Origin: Parcubacteria group bacterium Gr01-1014_72
Lineage (GTDB): Bacteria; Patescibacteriota; Minisyncoccia; Phycocordibacterales; VMFH01
Assembly: GCA_007375925.1 (NCBI GenBank)
Contig: VMFH01000032.1
Location: 1 to 7,447 of the forward strand
DNA: 7,447 bases
Direction of reading: 5' to 3'
Position numbers and translations under genes: made by a program. Below, one piece after another: positions 1 through 6,056 of the stretch. The notes beneath the pieces are model-generated. The model saw only the letters and a program-made list of their open reading frames with translations. It had not been told where the DNA came from and did not search any database. Position 1 is the stretch's first letter; every line of letters begins with the position of its first letter.

Positions 1-2
1 AA

Positions 3-200
3 AGAGTCTTCTCGTACGAGCCGGACCGGAACGAAAACGGGGAACGCTACCTCACAACCATGGTCGCAAAACTTGCGCGGGAGCACCCTGTGTTCGTGGA
101 ATATGAACGGTGGTGGGTGCCGATCGGCCACCCCGAGGATCTCGCGCGCGCGGAAAAGCTTCTCGCCGCACGGGAGCGGGAGGGGGCAGCGCTTGAGTGA
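3..200 (+). CDS. C-terminal end of a probable sugar-phosphate nucleotidyltransferase (5' truncated by the window)
   Basis: An open frame enters from the left edge and gives 65 residues before TGA at 198-200. The tail contains EYERWWVPIGHPEDLARAEK. This resembles the end of the catalytic domain of NTP_transferase-family enzymes (glucose-1-phosphate thymidylyltransferase, mannose-1-phosphate guanylyltransferase and relatives), where a W-x-D/P-x-G-x-P-E-D motif is followed by a helix. The usual aspartate of W-x-D-x-G is proline here. Such enzymes join a sugar 1-phosphate to an NTP to make a sugar nucleotide. A phosphomannomutase-like gene converges on it 49 bp away, which fits a sugar-nucleotide theme, but the two cannot share a transcript. 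Only the tail is visible, so the sugar and nucleotide are unknown and the family call rests on one motif. Confidence 0.5.
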   Translation, partial: RVFSYEPDRNENGERYLTTMVAKLAREHPVFVEYERWWVPIGHPEDLARAEKLLAAREREGAALE

Positions 201-248
201 GTTCTAGTGCCGCATGTGTCCCGCCGGTCTGTCAGAACTCCTTCACTC

Positions 249-995
249 TCACAAAAATGAGCGGATGAGTGCTCGTGTCTCTCTGGGCGAAGCGACAGAA
301 ATATACTTGATACCAGTGCTCACAACTGGATAATCATTTCCTCCTGGGAAGATAGCGTCCCCGACAAAAAGTATTTTCTCCTTCGGAACTCCGAGGCGCT
401 TCGCCAATTGGTTGATCCCATGCGCCTTATCAATCCCTGCGCGCGTAACGTCAATTGAGGTGGCACCCGCCACGCCGATCAGAAAGTCAGGGAGAAGCGG
501 CGTGAGGCGTGCGGCGATTGCGAGGCGTTTTTTCGCATCGGGGTCCCACGCGCGCTTCAGGTGAAGCGGCGCCTCCTGTCCGAGCGCCGAAAACGTAACC
601 TGCGTGCCACGGTACTCAATCTGCTCGCCAAAGAGCTCATCGGGCTCCTCAAAGGCGACCGCGGAGAGCGCCACCGCAAACGCCCTGCGTATGCGAAGCG
701 CCTCTTCCTCGGTGAGGACTTCCCGATACACCTCGCGCCACCCGCCTTCAAAACGGTAGAAGCACGCGGCTGACGTCGGAAGCAGTGAGAGCCGCTTGAG
801 CGGCGCACGGGGGGAGAAACGCCGAAGAAGCTGGGATTCCAGTTGTGAAAAGGAGGCGCCGGAAATAATCGCGACCATCCGCCGCGCGAGAAGTTCGGTG
901 AGAAGCTTTGCCATGTCGGCGTCAAGCGGCTGTTTCGGCTCCGTGAGCGTGCCGTCTACATCAAACACAATGAGTTCGGTGTCTCTCATATTCAT
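249..995 (-). CDS. HAD-IIB family phosphomannomutase-like protein (eukaryotic PMM type)
   Basis: The protein is about 248 residues from ATG at 995, close to the roughly 246-residue human PMM2. HAD motif I is FDVDGT (Asp12 and Asp14), motif II is IISGAS (Ser45), and the acidic motif is VGDAIFPGGNDYPV (Asp213, Asp221), which parallels the FGDKTMPGGNDHE of eukaryotic PMMs. The cap segment EYRGTQVTFSALGQ matches their EFRNGMLNVSPIGR. The family interconverts mannose 6-phosphate and mannose 1-phosphate in the cytosol through a phospho-aspartate. The PMM2 residues Arg134 and Arg141 appear as Gln140 and Lys147, so substrate or activity may differ, and a sugar phosphatase is an alternative. An in-frame ATG at 1088 would give 279 residues, but it lies against the terminator hairpin of the upstream gene, so I start at 995. 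A second ATG at 989 is equally possible. No Shine-Dalgarno is seen. Confidence 0.85.
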   Translation of the reverse strand: MNMRDTELIVFDVDGTLTEPKQPLDADMAKLLTELLARRMVAIISGASFSQLESQLLRRFSPRAPLKRLSLLPTSAACFYRFEGGWREVYREVLTEEEALRIRRAFAVALSAVAFEEPDELFGEQIEYRGTQVTFSALGQEAPLHLKRAWDPDAKKRLAIAARLTPLLPDFLIGVAGATSIDVTRAGIDKAHGINQLAKRLGVPKEKILFVGDAIFPGGNDYPVVSTGIKYISVASPRETRALIRSFL

Positions 996-1010
996 AGTAG
1001 AAGCCGAGAC

Positions 1011-1039
1011 AGTGTACCAAACATTCGTCAGCGCGTCAT
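1011..1039 (-). promoter_or_regulatory. Weak candidate promoter for the phosphomannomutase-like gene
   Basis: On the minus strand ATGACG (1039-1034) and TACACT (1016-1011) each match four of six positions of the -35 and -10 consensus, with a 17-bp spacer. This lies between the upstream terminator and the ATG at 995 and would give a leader of only about ten bases. The gene needs a promoter here if the terminator is efficient, but the boxes are poor and the call is tentative. Confidence 0.25.
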
Positions 1040-1052
1040 GTGTGGGAAGGCG

Positions 1053-1085
1053 TAAAAAAGCGGAGGTTCGGGAGAAACCTCCGCT
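1053..1085 (-). terminator. Intrinsic (Rho-independent) terminator of the minus-strand run
   Basis: A perfect 10-bp inverted repeat, AGCGGAGGTT/AACCTCCGCT (1085-1076 pairing with 1068-1059), encloses a 7-base loop. On the minus strand it runs straight into a T tract (1059-1054). It begins 24 bases after the stop of the small gene ending at 1110. It therefore ends the 3177-to-1110 run and separates it from the phosphomannomutase-like gene. On the plus strand no T tract follows, so it should act in one direction only. Confidence 0.88.
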
Positions 1086-1109
1086 CAAGATTGTGAGAGG
1101 GGCGGGCGC

Positions 1110-1436
1110 TCACGCTGTAAAGAACTTCATGTGTATGGCGTAACGCGGGTACAAAACGTCAACTGTAACGTCAAGAGGACCACTTGACCACTTCACAAGC
1201 TTCACCACGTCCGTTTTTTCTCCGGCGCGGCCAAGGCGAGTAAACACAACGAGTCGAAGCGGGAGATCTTCTATTATATTTGTTACCTGCCAGCAAACCT
1301 CTTCCCCCGCCGCGGGTTGATGCTTGTTTTCAGCCCCGCCGAGCACAATTTGTCCGAGCGTGAGAGTGTTGAAACATTCTTCAGTAAGGGCCTCGCTTGT
1401 GCTCTTCGAAATGACCTGCGTATCGGTGACATCCAC
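1110..1436 (-). CDS. Hypothetical protein, 108 residues, family not recognised
   Basis: I do not recognise this protein. It begins at GTG (1436-1434); no ATG, GTG or TTG lies between that codon and an in-frame TAG upstream, so this is the only available start. AAAGG eight bases before it is a fair ribosome binding site. There is no signal peptide or membrane segment. The second half alternates hydrophobic and polar residues (for example LPLRLVVFTRLG and LDVTVDVLYPRYAIHMKFF), suggesting a small beta-rich fold. There are two cysteines, one in each half. It follows the PAP2 gene by 59 bp on the same strand and is closed by the strong terminator at 1085-1053, which supports it as a real transcribed gene. 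No function can be assigned. Confidence 0.62.
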   Translation of the reverse strand: MDVTDTQVISKSTSEALTEECFNTLTLGQIVLGGAENKHQPAAGEEVCWQVTNIIEDLPLRLVVFTRLGRAGEKTDVVKLVKWSSGPLDVTVDVLYPRYAIHMKFFTA

Positions 1437-1495
1437 GGTACTTGCCTTTGGTAGATTGTTGAGCTGCCTGACTGAAAACTACCGCACAACCGGCT

Positions 1496-2074
1496 TCAAG
1501 TCAAATGCTTTGCGGGTGCTGACGCTTTTTTGGAATCTCCCACCGTAAAAAATCCTCCGCAAATGCGCGCGCAGAGGTATCCGACGGTGATTCCAATAAG
1601 CGCGCCGCCGAGAACATCGGAGGGGTAGTGTACCCCCGCGGTGACGCGCGCCGCGCCCATGAGAAGCGCCGCAACAAAAAAGAGAGCTCCCCATTTTTTG
1701 TCATACCGGTACACGACTGTCGCAAGCGCGAAGAAAAACAAGGCGTGCCCTGAAGGAAAGGCGGGGGAGACTTCGGTGAAGAGGGTGTGGATGTTCTGGT
1801 GCGCGAGAAAGGGGCGGGGACGGTGGTAGAAAAAGCGGATGAGTTCACCGAACCCAAACCGCGCGAGGAGCCCCGCTCCGAGCGCGAGGGCGCCGATTTG
1901 AAGCGTGTTACGGAGGGAGATGTGCGAGAGGAGGAGCAGTGCAAGAAGTACGACGAGCGCGTACGGCAGGTATTCAGCAAGGAAAATAACCCCGCCGTCA
2001 AACGCGGGAGAGGCGCCACCCATCCCGTTCAAAAAGAAAAGAAGTGCGCGGTCAGCCGCTTTTATAAGTTCCAC
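1496..2074 (-). CDS. PAP2-family membrane lipid phosphatase (undecaprenyl-diphosphatase BcrC-like)
   Basis: This 192-residue protein has several hydrophobic helices and the three PAP2 motifs in order. Motif 1 is a K-x6-RP variant with arginine first (Arg80 to Arg87-Pro88). Motif 2 is PSGH (107-110). Motif 3 is ARVTAGVHYPSD (Arg143, nucleophile His149, Asp153), with alanine where serine is usual. Phosphatidic acid phosphatase type 2 enzymes cleave phosphate from lipid phosphates at the membrane. Small bacterial members of this shape often recycle undecaprenyl diphosphate for cell-wall synthesis; that substrate is my inference. The start is GTG at 2074. AAAGGA abuts it with no spacing, and a TATAAT box lies only 6 bp upstream (2086-2081), so translation may be leaderless. 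It lies 47 bp after the DUF2914 gene in the same direction. Confidence 0.92.
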   Translation of the reverse strand: MELIKAADRALLFFLNGMGGASPAFDGGVIFLAEYLPYALVVLLALLLLSHISLRNTLQIGALALGAGLLARFGFGELIRFFYHRPRPFLAHQNIHTLFTEVSPAFPSGHALFFFALATVVYRYDKKWGALFFVAALLMGAARVTAGVHYPSDVLGGALIGITVGYLCARICGGFFTVGDSKKASAPAKHLT

Positions 2075-2080
2075 TCCTTT

Positions 2081-2086
2081 ATTATA
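2081..2086 (-). promoter_or_regulatory. Possible -10 box directly upstream of the PAP2 gene
   Basis: A perfect TATAAT on the minus strand lies 6 bp before the GTG start at 2074. Transcription starting about 7 bases downstream would begin at or next to the start codon, implying a leaderless mRNA. No good -35 hexamer stands 16-18 bp upstream, so the gene may instead be read through from the DUF2914 gene. Confidence 0.35.
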
Positions 2087-2121
2087 CGCCCCTGACGCAT
2101 CAGTGGGCTAGAAAGTGAGTT

Positions 2122-3177
2122 CTACGGAAGAGGGGACGAGTACTCTATCGAAAACACAATCCGCCCTATAATCTGCCCCGATGTCGTCTCAACACCGACA
2201 CGCCAGCGCCCCGACGAAAAGTCGCGTTTAAAAGAGTACGTCCGGTAGCCCCCGTCCCGCCCACCAACGATTGCAAGCGGTATACGGCTTCTCGTCTCCC
2301 ACGCCCCGCGCGTTTCATCATAGTACTCCCACCGGTGCACAATCTGCTCCGAGAAACGAGTCGGCGCGAAAATGGCGCTCCACGCGTAGAGCGGTTCACC
2401 GGGAGCAATGCGTACAATCTGGCCCGGCACCGTGAAGCCTAAGATCCGCCGCTCCCCGCCGGCGCGGAGGTACTCGCCGCTTTGGAGGCGAATCACGGAT
2501 TTGTACACGCCGATCTCTTTGAGCGCGAGCGGAATGGGGGGAATGAGATTGGAAAAGTAGAAAAAAGTAACGACGGAAACAATGCCGGCGATGCTGACGA
2601 GAATGCCCTGCCGATTCGCCGCATAGCGCTCCCGCGCCGTCCGGCGAAGGACCATGAGAAAAAGTTTGACGGTAATGAGACTGACAATACCGCTCACAAT
2701 GAAAACATCCGCTCCGATTTTCCCAAGCACGGTCGGTACAGCGAGGATGGTGTACGAGAGGAGCGCGAAGAAAAACACGGAAACTTGGAGCGTGAGACGC
2801 GTGTACTGCCGCTTGAAGAGCTCGCTCCCGACGAATTGAAGGAGAATGACGAGGAGGAACGGCCAGCTCGCTATGATGCTGGCGCTCCGCGAATAGAAAA
2901 TAAGAAATGCGCTCATGAGCCCGCCGACCGCAAACTGCATCGCGAAGAAGAGGAGGCGATTCAGGCTCGCGCGCGCTGTCCCCTCGCGCACCTCGCCGTG
3001 GAAGTTCAGCACGATGATGCAGATGGCAACAAGAGAGAGGTAGAGTAGCAGCGCGAGATTTTCAAGGAAGAGGTCGGCGCGCCGAAGCGTGAAGTTGTCA
3101 ACGATAAAACCGAGAATGAGCGCGGCGACCGAGATGCCCCGCTCATGCGTTTTTAGGAATGTGCGGAGGGAGTACAT
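2122..3177 (-). CDS. Seven-helix membrane protein with C-terminal DUF2914 domain
   Basis: This 351-residue protein has about seven hydrophobic segments near residues 14-30, 39-58, 75-95, 101-118, 132-150, 155-178 and 191-211. The loop IPPIPLALKEIGVYKSV leads into a soluble C-terminal half. That half carries APGEPLYAWSAIFAPTRF, then an HRWEYYDETRGAW segment (281-293) and IVGGRDGGYRTYSFKRDF (303-320), then GRWRVGVETTSGQIIGRI. This aromatic- and glycine-rich pattern is what I know as DUF2914 (family memory, not searched). Its function is unknown; the topology suggests an envelope-exposed sensor or binding domain. The start is ATG at 3177 without a Shine-Dalgarno. It heads the minus-strand run and has a good promoter at 3255-3227. 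Its first 30 codons are repeated as a relic at 6144-6057. Confidence 0.88.
   Translation of the reverse strand: MYSLRTFLKTHERGISVAALILGFIVDNFTLRRADLFLENLALLLYLSLVAICIIVLNFHGEVREGTARASLNRLLFFAMQFAVGGLMSAFLIFYSRSASIIASWPFLLVILLQFVGSELFKRQYTRLTLQVSVFFFALLSYTILAVPTVLGKIGADVFIVSGIVSLITVKLFLMVLRRTARERYAANRQGILVSIAGIVSVVTFFYFSNLIPPIPLALKEIGVYKSVIRLQSGEYLRAGGERRILGFTVPGQIVRIAPGEPLYAWSAIFAPTRFSEQIVHRWEYYDETRGAWETRSRIPLAIVGGRDGGYRTYSFKRDFSSGRWRVGVETTSGQIIGRIVFSIEYSSPLP
3090..3177 (+). repeat. Direct repeat, left copy (live 5' end of the DUF2914 gene)
   Basis: This 88-bp stretch aligns without gaps to 6057-6144 in the same orientation, with 75 of 88 bases identical by hand alignment. Similarity stops at the ATG on one side and fades after codon 30 on the other. 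The two copies bracket the large exported-protein gene and the divergent promoter region. Confidence 0.9.
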
Positions 3178-3226
3178 GACTGATCTAAAGTTCTAAAGGC
3201 TGTGGGGATGCCCTCAAGTCACAGAG

Positions 3227-3255
3227 ATTATACAACTTTTGGGCATACCTGTGGA
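3227..3255 (-). promoter_or_regulatory. Promoter of the DUF2914-PAP2-hypothetical run
   Basis: On the minus strand there is a perfect -10 TATAAT (3232-3227) and a -35 TCCACA (3255-3250, four of six matches) with a 17-bp spacer. Transcription would start near 3220, giving a leader of about 40 bases before the ATG at 3177. It lies in the region shared with the plus-strand gene at 3298. Confidence 0.6.
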
Positions 3256-3274
3256 AAACTTCCATGTAAGGAGG

Positions 3275-3295
3275 TGCTACAATCTTGACTATAAT
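3275..3295 (+). promoter_or_regulatory. Promoter region of the large exported-protein gene, two overlapping -10 candidates
   Basis: TGCTACAAT (3275-3283) is an extended -10 that would start transcription near 3290, giving a leader of about 8 bases before ATG 3298. A perfect TATAAT (3290-3295) sits only two bases before that ATG. If that box were used, the message would begin inside the annotated start and translation would move to the in-frame ATG at 3304. No convincing -35 is seen for either. A strong Shine-Dalgarno-like AAGGAGGTG (3268-3276) is over 20 bases upstream of the ATG, too far for normal use, and overlaps the first candidate. Confidence 0.4.
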
Positions 3296-3297
3296 AA

Positions 3298-6045
3298 ATG
3301 TCAATGTACAAGTACAAGTCATTTTTTGCTCTTCTTTTTGTTTTTGCCCTTTTCGTACTGCCTCTTTTTTCCTCTGCCCAGTCTCCTGACAAATCATCAA
3401 TCCTTATACAACAACTCCAGCAGCAAGTCGCTGAACTTCAACGTCAGATCCAAACTCTTCAGCGGCAACTTACAGAAACCAGATCGGAGTTAGGAGCCCA
3501 ATCTCCCGCATCGGCACCCATTGCAGAACCCGAAACAGAAACGGCGCCCGCAAAGACTTCTCTGGAATTTACTCGAATACTCTCCCGAGGATCATTGGGT
3601 GACGATGTTCGCCGACTCCAAGAGTTTCTTGCGGAAGACAAGGAAATATATCCTGATGGATTGGTAACGGGTTACTTTGGACCTCTTACCGAGAGCGCTC
3701 TCAAAAAATGGCAACACAAGCACGGAATCGAGGCTGTAGGTATTTTAGGTCCTCAAACAAAAGCAAAATTCAGTGAACGGGGCAGGGGAAAAATTCAAGA
3801 ACTTGTCACCGAAGGAGCGGGGGCTTCTGGAGTAATTCCACCCGGACTTCAAAAGAAATCCGAGGGCACAGCCACTTCAACCATAGCTACTACGACACCA
3901 CCTTCGCCTTCAACGGAAAATTTTTGCGCGAAAGATCCCAAATACTGTGCCACAGAAAAAGAATGTGCGGCGCAAAATTATTACTGGTACACTGTCTCGT
4001 GCCACAAAACCGCGTCTCCGCCCGAGTCTTGCGCACGATCGTACAATTATTGTGTTGGCAGTTCAGAGTGCAGTGCGAATGGCTGGTACTGGTGCAGGAA
4101 TAGTTGTTATTCAAGCGAGAATGCGTGCCAAGGACAAACGTATGTCGCGCCAGCGCAGCCAGCGGCTATTCCTGCGCTACCCGCTACACCGGCTCAACCG
4201 ACATCGCAGACGGGGACCACCACTGTCTCCGCGACACCGGCAACTCCTGCGGTCCCTGCTACCGTTGCAACATCTACTACAACTGGCGATACAACCCCAC
4301 CTTCCACACCGACAGGCCTTACAGCAACTCCCTCGACCTATAACATTGCTCTACGCTGGTCTAAATCTACAGATAATATAGGAGTTGCGGGTTACAAAGT
4401 GTATAGAAATGGGACACAAATTTTCAGTGCCGCAACGTCTACTTCACTTGCAACCTTATCGACTACCGATTTTGGATTAACATCGTCAACTTCTTATACA
4501 TACACAGTTGCCGCATATGATGCCGCCGGAAATATCTCGGTGCCGTCAAGCTCGGTTTCTGCGGCTATTTTGGCCCCGGTGCCACCGGTGCCGGCAACAA
4601 ATACTGGTATTGGAACATGTTCTGGTTTTTCCCTCGTTTTCAAAGACAATAAGACGACGTATACCATCGGTGAAATGGCGACATACACATACTCGTGCGC
4701 CTCTGGAGCTGCTTCTTATGTGAGAATGCAGGTTGTCAAACCTGACGGCGTGGTAACGACATACGTTACGGGAACTGGAAATTTGACAACTCAAACGATG
4801 GGATTTGGAACGGATAATCTCGTTGCTGGTTCCCACACCTTGCGCGCTTGTTATGATGCAGATTGCTATTTCATTGCTGATTCAAAACAGTTTACGGTAA
4901 CGGCTGCTTCCTCTGTCTCTCAGGTGCAAGGACTCGTTGCGGCTGTCTCGGGAACCTCTGTAAATTTGTCATGGCAGGCGATCTCAGGTATTAGCACGTA
5001 CAATATACACCGCGGTACAAGCACCGATTTCGTTCCAATAAAACCAGGTGCGGCAACGGGTCTGAATTTTAATCACCTTGCACAGGGTAACGTGCTATCG
5101 TATACAGATTCAAATCTCTCCGCAGGAACATATTATTACAAAGTTGTAGCCCAAGATGTCAGTGGCAATGTTGGACCGGCATCTTCCGCAGTGAGCGCAA
5201 CGATCGCCGCGGTGGCCTCACCTCCTCCCGCGCCAACAGGAGGGACGAATGCGGGAGGGTACATCGGTGCGGGCTGGCCGCTTGCTGTATACGTAATGTC
5301 GGTACGATTCAATTATGATACAGCCAATCTTCCGCAGGTTGCATCGTTCCGCACATATCAAAAAAAGCCGGGCGACGCGGCGTTCAACCTTTTGGATACA
5401 TTCAATAATCCGTCTGCCGCAAGTTCTTGCTCCACTACTGTCGACGGCAGCAATGGGTGGCGGCTCTCATACAGTTGTTCTGCAAAATTTTGGATAGTGG
5501 GGATGATCAGCACTCAAACATCGTCTTATTTCCCTGTGGGAGATTATGAATTCTATATAACGGCGGTCAGCAGTTCTGGTGCGGAAAGCGTTCCTTCCCC
5601 AACGCAGAAAATAGTAGTAAAAGAACCGACTGCTATTGTAAGCCCAACCGAGTCGCAATCACCGGTGGCATCACCACCGCAGTTCAGATGGACTACAGGA
5701 GGAAGTTACGCGTACATTGTGTTGTATGATGAAGGCGTTCTTACAACATCCCTCAATCCACTCTATTACAAGGTCGTTTCTGGTGGAGCAACATCATTTA
5801 CCTATGACGGATCGGCACTGGACCCTTCAAAAAAATATGTTGTGATAATCAATTCTCCGGGAAGCGTTTCGCGCACATCAGTGGGAGATATCACGACAAC
5901 TTCGTTTGCCCAGAAGGTTGAGAAATTTTGGATAAGTACGGCAACGACTACCAGCAGTATAGATAATTTCAATGCCGTCTCACAGCTTGCGCAGATCTTG
6001 GAATCGCTTTCTGACATTCTAAATTCTCTTAAGAGACTTCGGTGA
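3298..6045 (+). CDS. Large exported protein: coiled coil, PG-binding domain, Cys-rich repeats, fibronectin-like domains
   Basis: This 915-residue protein has a signal peptide (1-27) with probable cleavage after SSA at Gln28. A heptad-patterned coiled coil follows (33-67; Leu40, Val44, Leu47, Ile51, Leu54, Leu58). Residues 92-158 form a PG_binding_1 domain (LSRGSLGDDVRRLQEFL, GYFGPLTESALKKWQ, GILGPQTKAKF). Two 35-residue Cys-rich repeats (210-279) lie between Thr/Pro-rich linkers (185-207, 281-335). Then come an FN3 domain (333-424), an Ig-like domain with four cysteines (441-534), a second FN3 (539-636) and two further beta-sandwich-like domains (about 660-775 and 777-870). The C-terminus is an amphipathic helix ending KRLR; there is no LPxTG or clear membrane anchor. 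The likely role is a cell-surface or secreted protein that binds cell wall and carries adhesive modules. There is no catalytic domain. The gene is A+T-richer than its neighbours, and an alternative start is ATG 3304. Confidence 0.88.
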   Translation: MSMYKYKSFFALLFVFALFVLPLFSSAQSPDKSSILIQQLQQQVAELQRQIQTLQRQLTETRSELGAQSPASAPIAEPETETAPAKTSLEFTRILSRGSLGDDVRRLQEFLAEDKEIYPDGLVTGYFGPLTESALKKWQHKHGIEAVGILGPQTKAKFSERGRGKIQELVTEGAGASGVIPPGLQKKSEGTATSTIATTTPPSPSTENFCAKDPKYCATEKECAAQNYYWYTVSCHKTASPPESCARSYNYCVGSSECSANGWYWCRNSCYSSENACQGQTYVAPAQPAAIPALPATPAQPTSQTGTTTVSATPATPAVPATVATSTTTGDTTPPSTPTGLTATPSTYNIALRWSKSTDNIGVAGYKVYRNGTQIFSAATSTSLATLSTTDFGLTSSTSYTYTVAAYDAAGNISVPSSSVSAAILAPVPPVPATNTGIGTCSGFSLVFKDNKTTYTIGEMATYTYSCASGAASYVRMQVVKPDGVVTTYVTGTGNLTTQTMGFGTDNLVAGSHTLRACYDADCYFIADSKQFTVTAASSVSQVQGLVAAVSGTSVNLSWQAISGISTYNIHRGTSTDFVPIKPGAATGLNFNHLAQGNVLSYTDSNLSAGTYYYKVVAQDVSGNVGPASSAVSATIAAVASPPPAPTGGTNAGGYIGAGWPLAVYVMSVRFNYDTANLPQVASFRTYQKKPGDAAFNLLDTFNNPSAASSCSTTVDGSNGWRLSYSCSAKFWIVGMISTQTSSYFPVGDYEFYITAVSSSGAESVPSPTQKIVVKEPTAIVSPTESQSPVASPPQFRWTTGGSYAYIVLYDEGVLTTSLNPLYYKVVSGGATSFTYDGSALDPSKKYVVIINSPGSVSRTSVGDITTTSFAQKVEKFWISTATTTSSIDNFNAVSQLAQILESLSDILNSLKRLR
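3925..4134 (+). repeat. Two tandem 35-residue Cys-rich repeat units within the exported protein
   Basis: Residues 210-244 and 245-279 of the large protein share the spacing C-x6-C-x5-C-x11-C exactly, at a period of 35 residues (105 bp each). A glutamate precedes the third cysteine in both, and an aromatic YYWY/WYW cluster precedes the fourth. The second unit has two extra cysteines (266 and 277). The DNA of the units has diverged, so the duplication is old or held by structure. The cysteines probably form disulfides outside the cell. Confidence 0.8.
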
Positions 6046-6056
6046 AGCTCCCCGAG

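Noticed and set aside
199..240. Inverted repeat GAGTTCT/AGAACTC between the two convergent genes
   Set aside because: The stem is only 7 bp around a 28-base loop, and neither strand has a following T tract, so a terminator is not supported.
996..1088. N-terminal extension of the PMM-like gene from ATG 1088
   Set aside because: It would start at the terminator hairpin of the upstream transcript and has no counterpart in the family.
2482..3048. A 188-residue open frame on the plus strand, very rich in Glu, Arg and Asp
   Set aside because: It is antisense to the well-supported DUF2914 gene. Its charged composition is what the complement of hydrophobic codons gives, and it shows no domain.
3178..3215. 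Possible second copy of the tRNA-His 3' end as an attachment site at the left border
   Set aside because: Only a short GTGGGG run is shared with the tRNA region, which is no more than chance.
3251..3259. TGTGGAAAA, one mismatch from a DnaA box
   Set aside because: It is a single isolated site without an AT-rich unwinding region or dnaA/dnaN nearby, and it overlaps the -35 of the DUF2914 promoter.
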